Part shown: positions 38,981 to 49,104 of the stretch, piece by piece
Position numbering within the stretch: the first letter of the stretch is position 1
Layout of the letters: each line of letters opens with the position of its first letter
Assembly (NCBI GenBank): GCA_951394045.1
Contig: OX595996.1
Coordinates: 1,674,001 to 1,738,000 of the forward strand
Length of the DNA stretch: 64,000 nucleotides
Direction: 5' to 3'
From: Nitzschia sp. DOCU1
Taxonomy: Eukaryota > Bacillariophyta > Bacillariophyceae > Bacillariales > Bacillariaceae
Translations under genes and position numbers: made by a program
The notes under the pieces: generated by a model
Told to the model about the DNA's origin: nothing
What the model saw: the letters and a program-made list of their open reading frames with translations, nothing else
Databases searched by the model: none

Positions 38981-41024
38981 ATGTCGTATTCGCAACAGCA
39001 AGACGAGCAGTGGGCGTCGAAAGAGATTTCTTTAGAGCAAGTCGCCTCCAAGATTTCCAATGGATCCAAAATTTATATCGGCTCCTGTGGTGCTACGCCG
39101 GAAGCGACACTCCAAGCCCTCGTCGATGATTACCAGTTGGCCAATATTCAAATTATTCAAATGATTCCTGGAGGCAACTTGCCTCATCTCAAGGAACGCT
39201 TGGATCGATTTCGTACTTCTAGCTTTTATTCCTTCGGAGCCCAAACGGGATTTTTTGACATGATGGAATACGCCGAGTATCCTAGCAACAGTAGCAAGAA
39301 TGAAGAAGGACTCAAAGACTACACGCCAGTTGGTATCAATCAAGTTCCACGATTACTAGAAGAAAAGAAATTGCAGGTGGATGTGGCAATCAGTAAGTCT
39401 ATCGAGTCGCCATTGGTCAGGACTTGACAGAAAGGTTATCATTTTTCACTTCGTCTCTTTTCCCTTTGCAGTCAAGGTCACTCCACCCCACAAGGGATTT
39501 GTGTCGCTGGGTATTGGATTGGAAGCAACACGAGATTTCATTCGACATTCGCAACTTGTCATCGCCGAAGTCAATCCACACATGCCATGGACCGAAGGTC
39601 CGTCTAAAATTCCTACCTCGCACATTCACTATTGGATTTCCACGGATAAACCGCTCTTGACTACTGAAGAATTATGGCCCGAACTCGCGACATCACCACG
39701 TTTTCCAAAAGACGTCACGGATCAAATTGGACGCAACGTCATTAAAGAAATTCCAGATGGAGCAACGATACGATTGGGTGTGAGTCCTTTGGTCTTTTCG
39801 GTTGTGCCCTTTTTGCGAGAAAGAAAGCACTTGGGACTACACACAGACTTGTTGAGTGAAACCTTGTATCGACTTCATTTAGAAGGCGTCATTACGAATG
39901 AATTCAAAACCATTGACAAGGGTCGATCCGTCGTCAGTCAAGCGCATGGCAGTGCCGCCCTATATCAATTTTGCGATCGCAATCCCGCGATTGAATTTCA
40001 TCCCAGCAGTTATACATGCAATCCTACTACCACCTTGTCTCGAATAGACAATTTGATTTCGATTGTGGGCGCTCTCAAAGTGGATGTGACGGGACAAGTT
40101 GCAACGGATTCCATTGCACACAAATTTTATGGCGGCGTTTGGAGTGATGACGATTCGATAAGAGGAGCCAAAATATCCAGAGGTGGCAAACCCATTATTG
40201 TACTTCCCTCGAAAAGTATAGCAGGGCGATCCAATATTGTTTTGGATCTACCACCAGGCACTGGTGTTAGTATTACTCGAAGTGATGTGGAGTATGTCAT
40301 TACAGAATTTGGGACTGCTTATCTGTATGGCAAGTCGATACGGGAACGATGCTTGGCTATGATTGATATTGCACATCCAGATTTTCGACAAGAACTGTTG
40401 GAACAAGCCAAACAGAACAAGTATGTTTCCAAAAGTCAACCTGGTCGTTTTGTCAATTCAGGGACCATGTACCCATCAGAATTGGAATGCCTCCATACTA
40501 CCAAAACTGGAAAACAAGTACTGGTCAGGCCCATTAAACCTGTCGATGAAGATGAATTGCGCAACTTCTTTCACAAACTATCGGATCATTCGGTCTACTT
40601 GCGATATTTTCGAAAGCTCAAGAGTATGCCTCAATGTATCCTGCAGAAAAGTGCAGACATCGACTACTCCAACGACATGGCTATGGTGGTGCTGTATCCA
40701 CCCGACGAAGTCAAGCATGACATTGTCGCAATTGGTCAATGGGTCAGTGATCCTCGGGGGATCTCTTCCCCTGAAATGGCATTTCAAGTTCGAGATGATT
40801 GGCAAGGAGAAGGATTGGGAAGCTATCTGTTTCGACGATTACTCGAGATTGCTCCAACCTTGGGTGTGACAAGGTTAAAGGCTGATGTATTAAGCGACAA
40901 TAAAGGCATGAATACAATTTTGCAACGATCGCCCAAGCGGTTTCGCAAACAATCCGATTTTGGAGTTGTCACTTATACCTTTGAGTTAGATGCGGTGGAA
41001 GATCAGTCGTCGGTAAAGAAGTAG
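38981..41024 (+). CDS. Acetyl-CoA hydrolase/transferase fused to GNAT acetyltransferase domain
   Basis: Exons 38981-39392 and 39472-41024 (79-bp GT-AG intron, phase 1) give 654 residues. Residues 10-430 form a class I CoA-transferase/acetyl-CoA hydrolase: SKIYIGSCGATPEATLQAL, TPPHKGFVSLGIGLEATRDFI, HYWISTDKPLL, GATIRLGVSPLVFSVVPFL, then GGVWSDDDSIRGAKISRGGKPIIVLPS, GVSITRSDVEYVITEFGTAYLYGKSIRERCLAMIDIAHPDFR. The C-terminal 190 residues are a GNAT domain: LVRPIKPVDEDELRNFFHKLSDHSVYLRYF...FQVRDDWQGEGLGSYLFRRLLEIAPTLGVTRLKADVLSDNKGM, with the acetyl-CoA loop QGEGLG. This fusion is known from bacteria. It probably moves CoA between acetate/butyrate-type acids; the GNAT substrate may be a protein lysine. 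No obvious targeting peptide. Confidence 0.9.
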
Positions 41025-41260
41025 AAGGGCGAAAGGCAACAACGCGATAGAGAAGTCAAACTACTATTTCTAGGTTAGGACAATTCGTGTCGCAGTAGAA
41101 AAAGAAGCGTCGCCAGCTAAGTAGTAGGAGTAGTTCACCCGCATCAGCAGTTCTACTCGGAGGAGATGGAGTATATCTCTGGCTTGCTAGCTTGGTAGTT
41201 TCTAGAGCTCTACTTTTCGTAGGAGATTGTAGTAGTATTCTTATCATGTGTTTACATTAT

Positions 41261-42454
41261 TCAAAATTTTGTCATATTCGCCTTCAAAGGAGATTGCTGT
41301 TGTTGTGGACGTGGTTGCTGCTGTATGGGAGTGGCAACTGTGGTTTCGCGCCACAGTAATTCTCGAATTTCCATGGCTGTGGAGTACAATCCTTGTATAA
41401 GGGGTCCCAAACTCACCAGAATAATCAAGGAAATAATAATGGCACCCCATGAATCCGCATCGGCGGGTGATAGCCACGTGGGAAACGCAAAGGACAATCC
41501 AGCTGCCACCAAAGTCGTAATACTTCGCAAGGTGTCGGCACAGACATGCGTCCATGCCGAACACATGTTGAGATTCAAGTGATTGGTAGTCGAATCCTCC
41601 GAACTGGTAGTAGAATGATTGTCACTTTCAAAATTCTCGTCGTCGCAATCGGTAGTACACGGCGTTGTATAGGAGGTAATGTCCGTTTCCGTGCCGGCTG
41701 AAGCAGCAATACTTTTGTGGAGTAGGAGACCCGTCAGTTCAGTATCGCCATGCCGATTTTGTTGTTGATGATTTGCATGTGTCGTATTAGTGTTGTCGTG
41801 ATGATGGTATTGGTCCATTGCAAGTAAATTGGAAGGTATTCCCACCACATTGTCTTCCGCGCGTTTGGCAAAACAAAAGACATTGACTCCATCCAACGCC
41901 AGGTTCAACGCCGAAAATACGAGCATGATGAACACATCTGGCGAGACAGCGTCGTCCGCATCATCTTCCAAAAGCACTTGAATGGCTTGTTTGAACGAAA
42001 CGACAGTCACAGCAATCAGAGTCGTGACACTGATCGAGGGGGGAATCAATTCCAAATAGAGCACTTGTAATTTTTGCCGCGTCGTTCGATGATGATGATG
42101 ACCATGGTGCTGCAAATGTTTCACGTGTTCCGCCCCATAGTTAAAGAGATAAGTCATGGCATCGACTGCCATGGCGGCACAGTCGGCCATCATGGCTTGG
42201 GAATGGGCTCCCAAGGCAAAGGCAAACTGCAGCAAGGTAAATCCGAAAAAGGAAGCAAATGCCACATTCTACATAGAAAGAGAGTGAGCGACTGAGAGAC
42301 AGGAGGACGATCTGGGTAGCAGTGAAGCCCCTGTAGCCGTTCGTGCACTCACCAAGACGTATTCATTGGATCCGTGCTCTAGGACGTGGGAGGGTTCGTG
42401 ATCATGTTGATCGTGGGCTGCTTCTTCTTCGTCTTCTATATGTTGATGAGTCAT
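41261..42454 (-). CDS. Cation diffusion facilitator (CDF/SLC30-like) metal transporter
   Basis: Two exons (42454-42353 and 42268-41261; 84-bp GT-AG intron) give 369 residues. The His/Asp-rich N-terminus (HQHIEDEEEAAHDQHDHE) may bind metal. The TM2 motif AHSQAMMADCAAMAVDAMTYLFN carries the conserved Asp pairs of CDF proteins, followed by a cytosolic His stretch (HHGHHHHR). Hydrophobic segments SVTTLIAVTVVSF and VFIMLVFSALNLALDGVNVF follow. The TM5 motif HVCADTLRSITTLVAAGLSF has H-x-x-x-D, the metal-site signature. A long Thr/Asn/His loop lies between TM4 and TM5, and a Gln/Pro-rich tail ends the protein. The H-x-x-x-D pattern favours Zn2+ efflux or vesicular loading by proton antiport. Confidence 0.88.
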
Positions 42455-42939
42455 GGGTAACGTGCTATGTGTATATGTATGCGTATGCTACTGATTTTGA
42501 AACAAAACTGAAGAATGGCTATGCTATCATGGTCGTTTTGGTGGTTGTTTGGGAAACTATGACATCTAGTGGGAAATGATGAGGAGGATCGAGGCGGATG
42601 TGTTGATGTTGAAGCGGTATTGCGTCAGACAACAAAAATGGAAAGCACACGTTGAAATAAACGTGTGCTATGGAGGATACACGTTTGGTCCGGCGAATCG
42701 AATTATGGGTCAAAGAAGTCGAATCTCGGAAATGACTGCGTTACTCCGGGATGACGTCAACGCAAGAAGAAGGAAACCATGCAGAGAGGCACGCGACACG
42801 ATGAGACATCTTGTATCGCAAAACGTGACTTGATTTTCATTCCGAACTTCAACGGACGAAGCTATGCAAGATTAGATCATGATCAGACCTGATCACAACC
42901 TTCCTCCCTTCATTTCTTGTTTCTGTTATCACCTCCACC
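42455..42939. promoter_or_regulatory. Intergenic region between divergent genes
   Basis: 485 bp between the start codons of the CDF transporter and the repeat protein; both promoters must lie here. No specific element identified. Confidence 0.45.
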
Positions 42940-44520
42940 ATGCCTCTTTCGGTCAAATTGATAATCGTACCCAAGGAAATGGCCTCGGCACAAACCGAGG
43001 CCATGGAGGCCCGATCCGACATTCCGCAGGGTATGGTCATTGAGCAAGTCCTAAAGAAGAAAAGTGACGAGGAAGCGCCCGAACCAGAGCCAGCAGCTAC
43101 GACTGCGGCTGAAGTAGAACCAGAGACGGCAGCTACGACTGTGACTGGAGAAGAGCCAGAGCCAGCCGCTACGACTGCGGCTGAAGTAGAACCAGAGCCA
43201 GCCGCTACGACTGTGACTGGAGAAGAGCCAGAGCAGGCCACTACGACTGCGGCTGAAGTAGAACCAGAGCCAGCCGCTACGACTGTGACTGGAGAAGAGC
43301 CAGAGCCAGCCGCTACGACTGCGGCTGAAGTAGAACCAGAGCCGGCAGCTACGACTGCGACTGAAGAAGGAGAAGCTAAACAAGAGGAGGAATTAGACCT
43401 GAAAGATGCGACCGACGCCAACGCGTCCAGCTCCAGAAATAAGGACTTCCAGGCGAGTTCCGGGGATTGGTCCAAAGGCTCTATTTCCATTGACGAAGAT
43501 CGACAACAAGAATTGGACGATCAAAACATGTTTTACGCCATGAAAATCGAAAGCTCAGGTAAATATTCACGCAAGGCGGACCTGCAAGACATTGCCAATT
43601 TTGCAAAAGTGCCTACAATGGATAGCGACAAACTCAAAGAATGGCTCAAGTCATATTTGGAACAAAATTTTCCCACACAGTTGGAGAAACCCAACTGTAT
43701 TCCAAGATCAGCGCACATCAAGGATGACGTCAAAAAAGGATTTGACTGCTATAAAACTTATGGATGGAAACCGATCAAATTGAATTTACAGCCCGGTCTG
43801 ATTGATGTCAAGGACCAATGGACCAAACAGGTTACCCTCGAACAATTTCAGCTGGATTATTCGACAGACTTGGAAACGGCACTCAAAGAAAAGGGCGACA
43901 AGGAAATCGTCAGTAGCTTGCGCAAGGGAAAAATGCAAGGACATCCACTAGCAATGGACTTGTTTCAACAAAAAACTTCCAAAAAAGGAGAAGAATCCAC
44001 ACAAATTGTCACGGAATTCCGTGGAATGGATTCTGTCGTATTTACCTTGGGCAATAATCAAGGAGCTGGCAAGATTGATGAAGAAACGGGAGATATTGTG
44101 TGGCAAGATGTTAAGAAATTACGTGCCCTTCTCAAGGACAAGCCACTTCCTCAAAAGACGGGCAAGGGCGTTGCTCGTACTGTCGATGTATTGGCTTTGG
44201 AAAGTTGCATGAAGGCACGCGTCTATTACAAGGCATTCTTTACCGGAACCGTGTCGACAGATCATGGAAATGAACAATTCGATGGACGTCGATATTGGAA
44301 TTGGGATTTGAAATATCTATTGAGATATAATGGAGTTCCAAATGCTATCGTCATTTATCAAGATATCGAATTGAAATTCTACAGTCAAGTCCAATATGCC
44401 ATGGAAAATGAAGATTGGGAATGGAAACGAGTGGGTGGGGCATGGACCAAGGTCAAACTTAGTGACGCAGCGGTTGCGACGGAAGCTCTGGCAAATGCAG
44501 AACTAGGAGACGAAGTATGA
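42940..44520 (+). CDS. Repeat-containing protein of unknown function
   Basis: 526 residues, ATG 42940, single exon. Residues 46-141 are eight tandem 12-residue acidic units alternating EVEPEPAATTVT and GEEPEPAATTAA. A Lys/Glu-rich linker is followed by a globular part (residues 190-510) containing DLQDIANFAKVPTMDSDKLKEWLKSYLEQNF, CYKTYGWKPIKLNLQPGLIDVKDQWTKQV, RARVYYKAFFTGTV-like and YWNWDLKYLLRYNGVPNAIVIYQDIELKFYS. The final EDWEWKRVGGAWTKVKL is Trp-rich. No catalytic motif or membrane segment. Function unknown. Confidence 0.75.
   Translation: MPLSVKLIIVPKEMASAQTEAMEARSDIPQGMVIEQVLKKKSDEEAPEPEPAATTAAEVEPETAATTVTGEEPEPAATTAAEVEPEPAATTVTGEEPEQATTTAAEVEPEPAATTVTGEEPEPAATTAAEVEPEPAATTATEEGEAKQEEELDLKDATDANASSSRNKDFQASSGDWSKGSISIDEDRQQELDDQNMFYAMKIESSGKYSRKADLQDIANFAKVPTMDSDKLKEWLKSYLEQNFPTQLEKPNCIPRSAHIKDDVKKGFDCYKTYGWKPIKLNLQPGLIDVKDQWTKQVTLEQFQLDYSTDLETALKEKGDKEIVSSLRKGKMQGHPLAMDLFQQKTSKKGEESTQIVTEFRGMDSVVFTLGNNQGAGKIDEETGDIVWQDVKKLRALLKDKPLPQKTGKGVARTVDVLALESCMKARVYYKAFFTGTVSTDHGNEQFDGRRYWNWDLKYLLRYNGVPNAIVIYQDIELKFYSQVQYAMENEDWEWKRVGGAWTKVKLSDAAVATEALANAELGDEV
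43075..43362 (+). repeat. Eight 36-bp tandem repeats inside a coding region
   Basis: Units of 36 bp encode 12 residues each and alternate between two types, so the higher-order unit is 72 bp. The reading frame is kept throughout. Confidence 0.9.
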
Positions 44521-45312
44521 GCAAGTAATCGAACCATGTGCTGCCCGTAGGCCATTCATGGTGCCCACTAGAATGATGTTGTTTTCTGGTGGGATTTGAG
44601 TTTCGTTCAATGCAACAACAGCATCAAGGTATGATGGCAGCTTGGAATTTTTCTGTTCTTATCCGTAGCTTCTATGTAGATACTCTATCATTAAAGCAGC
44701 GAAAAGTGCATACTATCCTTTTAGCAACTACCTTGACAATCGAAGAGGAAGCGGATCAATATCTTTTGTTTGCAGGAGCGATGCCAACCACAACTACTGG
44801 TAGTGAGTACGAGTAAAAGGATATCTACTGGTCCTTGCTACGAACCTGTAACTGCATAGGTACGACATGGTAGCTAGTATACCTATGTATGCACACGTCA
44901 CTCACCCTCGCCCAGATTTGACACCAGGCACGCCGGGCCGCCATGAGAATATTGGGCGCGAGATATCGTCGACCAAAACGGACCAATTACGACCTTAAAA
45001 ACAACATGTTTGAAACCAGAGTATTCATTTTTATCATGTTAATCGATATATCTCAAACAGTCTCTAAATAACTGCTTTAAAATAAGTTCAGCTGCGATAT
45101 CTAGAAAAATGAGAACGCATATCCTTTTGCTCACAACAAAAAACGCTTTCGCTGGCTTCGCAGAATTCACACTTTGACACCAACATATCCATCTCACAGA
45201 CACCGAAACACCAAAAGATACTCTTCCTTGTCACCTTGCTTGCATTGTTGCTTCATTAGGACATCATCAATCACTCTCATATCAACGCGACGACCTGTCT
45301 TTTGCCTCAATC
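44521..45312. other. Intergenic, about 0.8 kb
   Basis: No supported gene or repeat. It holds the 3' end of the repeat protein gene and the promoter of the following gene. Confidence 0.55.
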
Positions 45313-46266
45313 ATGGCTCCAAATCTCCGTTTCGATTACCATCATCCGCGCGGTCGACATGTTCATCAAGATTCTGCTGACAGCAGCAACACCAGCAGTG
45401 AACGGACAAGCGCTTTCGCGGACGACAAGACGCAAATCGGTCGTCATCTTTGGCACGACCTTCTTCGCAGTCGTGATGATGCAACAGCGTCAGCAGCAAA
45501 CGCTTTGTTGCTACAAGCGCTTCAAAGTGTGCGAATTCTGAATTGTGCCCAGGATCATCAAGCGTGGCTCGAGGAACATCAGGGCGAACTCTACGAGGTC
45601 CCATTGCAACTCATCCACGCCCTGGCCGCCAAGGCCCCCCAGCGACGACTAGCTGCTCGAGTGGCAGACTCTAATGAAAACTTGCTTTATGAGATGCAAT
45701 CTCAAAGGCGCTTAGAACAAGAATTGGGCGTGGTGGAAGACTTGCAATCGCTTGTTCCCTCCAACGAATATGTGGGGTCCTTTTTGACGACGGAATCGAC
45801 CGTCCCACAACCAGCTCATGTTGACTACTCATGGGAAGTCCTGGAGGGAGATTGCGAGGGATGCTTGCGTCTAGGGTTCTTTCCTCTTACCAAAGAAGGC
45901 ATGTTTTTGCAAGTCTGGCCTCGAAAGGATTTTGATGGCGACCAAGATGCTTTGACTAAAAGCATGATGATTCCTGGTGAGTTGATCTTTATTCCACATG
46001 GAAGCTTGCTAGTCCTACCAGCATCGACTATTCATGGCGGTGGTTTTCGAACAACAAGAAAAGCATCATTGGAGGACGAGGATGATGATGATCATTTTCA
46101 TGGTAATCTTCGCTTTCATTTGTACATGGCGCGAGGCAATGGATCATCCTTGCCGACGCATCAGACCAACAAATATACGGAACCACACGATAAAGGGCGA
46201 GAGCTGTGCGAACGATATGTCAATGCACCATATATGGAGATCTTGCAACAGCACTTGTTTGTGTAG
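45313..46266 (+). CDS. Candidate 2-oxoglutarate/Fe(II) oxygenase-like protein
   Basis: 317 residues, ATG 45313, single exon. The N-terminal 120 residues are helical and polar. The C-terminal part reads like a double-stranded beta-helix: PQPAHVDYSWEVL gives an H-x-D pair, GCLRLGFFPLTKEGMFLQVWP and MIPGELIFIPHGSLLVLPASTIHGGGFRTT provide the distal His, and NLRFHLYMARG follows. H-x-D...H is the iron-binding triad of 2OG oxygenases and the arrangement fits, but identity to a named family is not clear. No signal peptide. An acidic run EDEDDDDH lies in a loop. It stands just upstream of the Harbinger insertion. Confidence 0.6.
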   Translation: MAPNLRFDYHHPRGRHVHQDSADSSNTSSERTSAFADDKTQIGRHLWHDLLRSRDDATASAANALLLQALQSVRILNCAQDHQAWLEEHQGELYEVPLQLIHALAAKAPQRRLAARVADSNENLLYEMQSQRRLEQELGVVEDLQSLVPSNEYVGSFLTTESTVPQPAHVDYSWEVLEGDCEGCLRLGFFPLTKEGMFLQVWPRKDFDGDQDALTKSMMIPGELIFIPHGSLLVLPASTIHGGGFRTTRKASLEDEDDDDHFHGNLRFHLYMARGNGSSLPTHQTNKYTEPHDKGRELCERYVNAPYMEILQQHLFV

Positions 46267-46408
46267 TAGCTCGTCTAAGACTAGTTTTATGCTGATCATT
46301 GGAATGGTCGTACTGTTACTGCAAGTGATGTGCTATGTCAAACGGTATGAGTGAGATCATGATTAGCAAGCGAGGATCATATCTTTGCTACCTTGGCACC
46401 TTTCACCC

Positions 46409-46411
46409 TAA
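46409..46411. repeat. TAA target-site duplication, left (Harbinger element)
   Basis: TAA directly before the terminal inverted repeat; the same TAA follows the right repeat at 52133-52135. Three-base TWA duplications are characteristic of PIF/Harbinger. Confidence 0.85.
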
Positions 46412-46452
46412 GACGTTGTACTTTCGCTTGTTTGCAATTTCGTACTTTCGTA
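46412..46452 (+). repeat. Left terminal inverted repeat (41 bp)
   Basis: Matches the reverse complement of 52092-52132 without mismatch. Confidence 0.93.
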
Positions 46453-46701
46453 ATTTCATACGTACGATTTCGATTTCCCGCCAGAAATCCGCCACCATCG
46501 TACTTTCGCTCAAACGCAAAATCGTACTTCCGTAATTCCGTACCCCCCACTTCAGTCCATCCAGTCCTCGAAGCGGAAAAATTTCAAAGCGGAATTTGTA
46601 CGGAAAAACCCGTTGAAATCTGCCAGTAGTCGAAAGGGATGTTTACTTGTAGGTTCAGTCCATCCTCCTGTTACAATAACAATGCACCTCACAACCAACA
46701 G

Positions 46702-46941
46702 ATGAAGACTACCTTCGCTCATGCAGTTTGTTATGCAGCGGCATTTGAGGCTCTCCTTGATGACGAGAGGAGCCACCGCCGCCATCGCCTACCGAATCGC
46801 CTCAGAATTGGGCGAAAGAAGAAAGTGAAAAGATTCCGTTCCGTTGCCGATGTCTATCATTTGCTTGGCCCTGTTTACTTCCGGCGCGCCTATCGGATGA
46901 CCTATGAAAACTTCTGCTCTTTGGTGAGGGTAGCGGTGTAG
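46702..46941 (+). pseudogene. Harbinger transposase, N-terminal fragment without DDE domain
   Basis: An open frame of 100 codons (46639-46941), with ATG 46702 (MKTTFAHAV) a likely start. The segment KRFRSVADVYHLLGPVYFRRAYRMTYENFCSLV is the conserved N-terminal region before the DDE nuclease of PIF/Harbinger transposases. The frame ends within a few codons, and the accessory gene's stop codon follows 20 bp later, so the DDE catalytic domain has been deleted. It cannot catalyse transposition alone. Confidence 0.75.
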
Positions 46942-47238
46942 TAGGTAAGTAAATTAATAACGTTAGTTCTCAAACAAAGATTCAAGTTCTTCAAGTTGTT
47001 TCACCGTTTTCTCCAATTCTGCCTGCGCAACTCTCATGGCATTGGTGTCTTCCTCAATGAATGACAGGTAGCGCTGTTTGATGCCTTCATCCTCGCATTT
47101 TCCAATGTCGCTCATGAAGTTCCTCACATTTGCCTTCAACTCACCAATTCTTTTTTCAAGGAGGTCTCTCCTTGCACTAACGCGGGCAACACGTCCCTCC
47201 AAGCGGTTGAGGCGACCCTCCTTTTCCTGACTAAGGCG

Positions 47239-47255
47239 AGTAAGGTGGCTCTCCT
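47239..47255. repeat. 17-bp target-site duplication, LINE copy C, 3' side
   Basis: AGTAAGGTGGCTCTCCT at 47239-47255 is identical to 50557-50573. Confidence 0.92.
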
Positions 47256-47426
47256 AAATAAATAAATAACTCATAGATTAACTACAACGTAGTTGTCCTC
47301 TTGGGACTTTACCGTCGCCGGGATGGAGGCCACCAGTGGCAGCACAACTCTTCGAACGACCCCAGGGGAACTGGGTGAATATAAAACATGTATCTGATAT
47401 GCATATTCTCATCGTATGAGAACGTC

Positions 47427-47441
47427 TTTTTTTTTTTTTTT
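47427..47441 (-). repeat. Internal A15 run in LINE copy C 3' region
   Basis: Fifteen T on the + strand (A on the coding strand) about 60 nt after the RNase H stop codon, well before the actual 3' end at 47256. Confidence 0.85.
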
Positions 47442-47503
47442 CATTTGTTGTAGATCACGAAATGATCTTGTGTGTTGGACGATAGGGTCCAACTCCAGGG
47501 TGG

Positions 47504-49090
47504 CTAGTCTTCCTCGGGCTCTTGGCGAAGCCACCGCCGCAAAAGAGCTTGTTGTTGTTTATGTGTTTGGAGTCTGTGATCTTCTATGGATGGAGCATAC
47601 TTTCGAGCGGTAGTGACGAGGTTCAACCACCGTTGTTGCGCTGTAGCATCTTTGGAGCACAATTCCTCGAGTGTCACCTGCCATAGGTACGCATGCCGTG
47701 GTCCTGTGGCTCCCGGTCCGTCGCTAAACTCTTGAATAAGTTGGGAGGAAAGCAGCTCAGATTTCTGTTGGGCCGCTGGTCCTCCAGGAGCGTGTAGCAC
47801 TCGATTCCGATGATCCCACATATCCCAAGACATCATCATGAGTTGATGTAAGATTGCAATGATCCACCGACGGGAGCTCTTTTTTGACCGTTGGTGATCC
47901 AAGTATTGTTGTTGGCAGTCTCGCCAAGCTGTATGCCAAAACCCGAAAATAAACCCGGTCCATCCTATATGGGATTGTCCGAGCAATGCTGTACGTAAAT
48001 CCCATGGCAAAGCCCAAGAAGGTTCTGGATTCTGGTTCCTCCTCCAAGCCTGCAGGCACCCAATAATTGTGGTTGAGATTTCGGGGGCAGTGTCATGTTT
48101 CAGCATGACGGCTTCTAATTTTGCCATGGATGTGGACCACTGGGTTTGAGCCTCCGGGGAAGGGCACTGGAGCACGTGGAGTTTGTCTTCTGGGCTGGCA
48201 TTACATCTAGGGCATTGATCATGACTCTGTTTTTTCCTTTGTAATTCCACGCTCCCGGTCGCAATATGTCCTGAGAGTAATTTCACGCGAAATCGTCGCA
48301 AACCAAAAGGGAGTCGTTGAAATGCTGCACTTGCCTCCGACCACATTATGGTATGAATGTGATTTACCGGGAGGTCAAACTTCTGTTTCCAGTATTCTGT
48401 TGTGGCTATCCCCATTGTCTTAGCGTACAGAGCTTTTTTGTCGAACTGGGCAAGCTTGCACCCGTCCAACCTGATTGAAATTGCTTCATGCCGGAGTTTG
48501 CGTGGGCTGTTATCTTTGTGTTGACTGATGCAGTCATTCCAATACTCCTTTGCCATTGTATCTGCCAGGTCATTTGCACGTGCCCACCAATCCTGAGTTT
48601 TTCCTTTTTCCCGTTGGTGCCCCTCTACCCACCGCCACTTTACCTCAATAGGGAGCTTTTGCACAGTGTTTCGGATACACTGTAGTAGGTCAAATGCCGT
48701 CTGACCTGCATGTAGGGGAAATGACCCTTTAGCTTGGTTAAGAGCAGATGAGCCATCCAGTGCGATGGTAATGGATCCTTTCTTGATGTTGTGGTCTTGA
48801 ACCACTGCCTCGGTAAAGTACAGTCCCATAAGAATCCCTCCAAGCTCGCTGCGGTAGGCACTTTGGTCAGATCCTACCCCAGGAATACACGCTGCCATCA
48901 CTGCGCCATCGTGGTCTTCTTCATTTGCAAAGGCTTTTCCTGCCGCTGTCCCATAGGCGTCCTTGAACGATCCGTCCGTCACCATGCGTGCTGTTCCATC
49001 CCTGATACCCTGTGCCAGTGCTAGACCTCCGTCTTGGGGAAGAGACAGCTCGTCGATCAAAATAGTGTCATCCTCTACAAGCAAGGTCAT
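47504..49090 (-). CDS. LINE copy C ORF2, RNase H and C-terminal part
   Basis: 528 residues. RNase H: Asp in MVTDGSFKDAYGTAAGKAF, Glu in YRSELGGILMGLYF, Asp in IALDGSSALNQAK and WRWVEGHQRE. Zinc-knuckle-like CPRCNASPEDKLHVLQCP is near residue 295. The Trp-rich C-terminus WTGFIFGFWHTAWRDCQQQYLDHQRSKKSSRRWIIAILHQLMMMSWDMWDHRNR matches copies A and B. The ATG at 49090 is only two codons after the TAG that ends the RT frame and lies in the same frame, so this is the downstream half of ORF2 and not a separate gene. Confidence 0.85.
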   Translation of the reverse strand: MTLLVEDDTILIDELSLPQDGGLALAQGIRDGTARMVTDGSFKDAYGTAAGKAFANEEDHDGAVMAACIPGVGSDQSAYRSELGGILMGLYFTEAVVQDHNIKKGSITIALDGSSALNQAKGSFPLHAGQTAFDLLQCIRNTVQKLPIEVKWRWVEGHQREKGKTQDWWARANDLADTMAKEYWNDCISQHKDNSPRKLRHEAISIRLDGCKLAQFDKKALYAKTMGIATTEYWKQKFDLPVNHIHTIMWSEASAAFQRLPFGLRRFRVKLLSGHIATGSVELQRKKQSHDQCPRCNASPEDKLHVLQCPSPEAQTQWSTSMAKLEAVMLKHDTAPEISTTIIGCLQAWRRNQNPEPSWALPWDLRTALLGQSHIGWTGFIFGFWHTAWRDCQQQYLDHQRSKKSSRRWIIAILHQLMMMSWDMWDHRNRVLHAPGGPAAQQKSELLSSQLIQEFSDGPGATGPRHAYLWQVTLEELCSKDATAQQRWLNLVTTARKYAPSIEDHRLQTHKQQQALLRRWLRQEPEED

Positions 49091-49104
49091 CCTCTACAAG
49101 CAAG
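49067..49104. repeat. 19-bp perfect tandem duplication at RT/RNase H junction
   Basis: GTCATCCTCTACAAGCAAG occurs at 49067-49085 and again at 49086-49104. The RT frame meets TAG (49094-49096) inside the second unit. Confidence 0.95.

Noticed and set aside
42849..43490. Minus-strand ORF of 213 codons with Ser/Gly/Val repeats
   Set aside because: Mirror image of the 36-bp coding repeats of the + strand gene.
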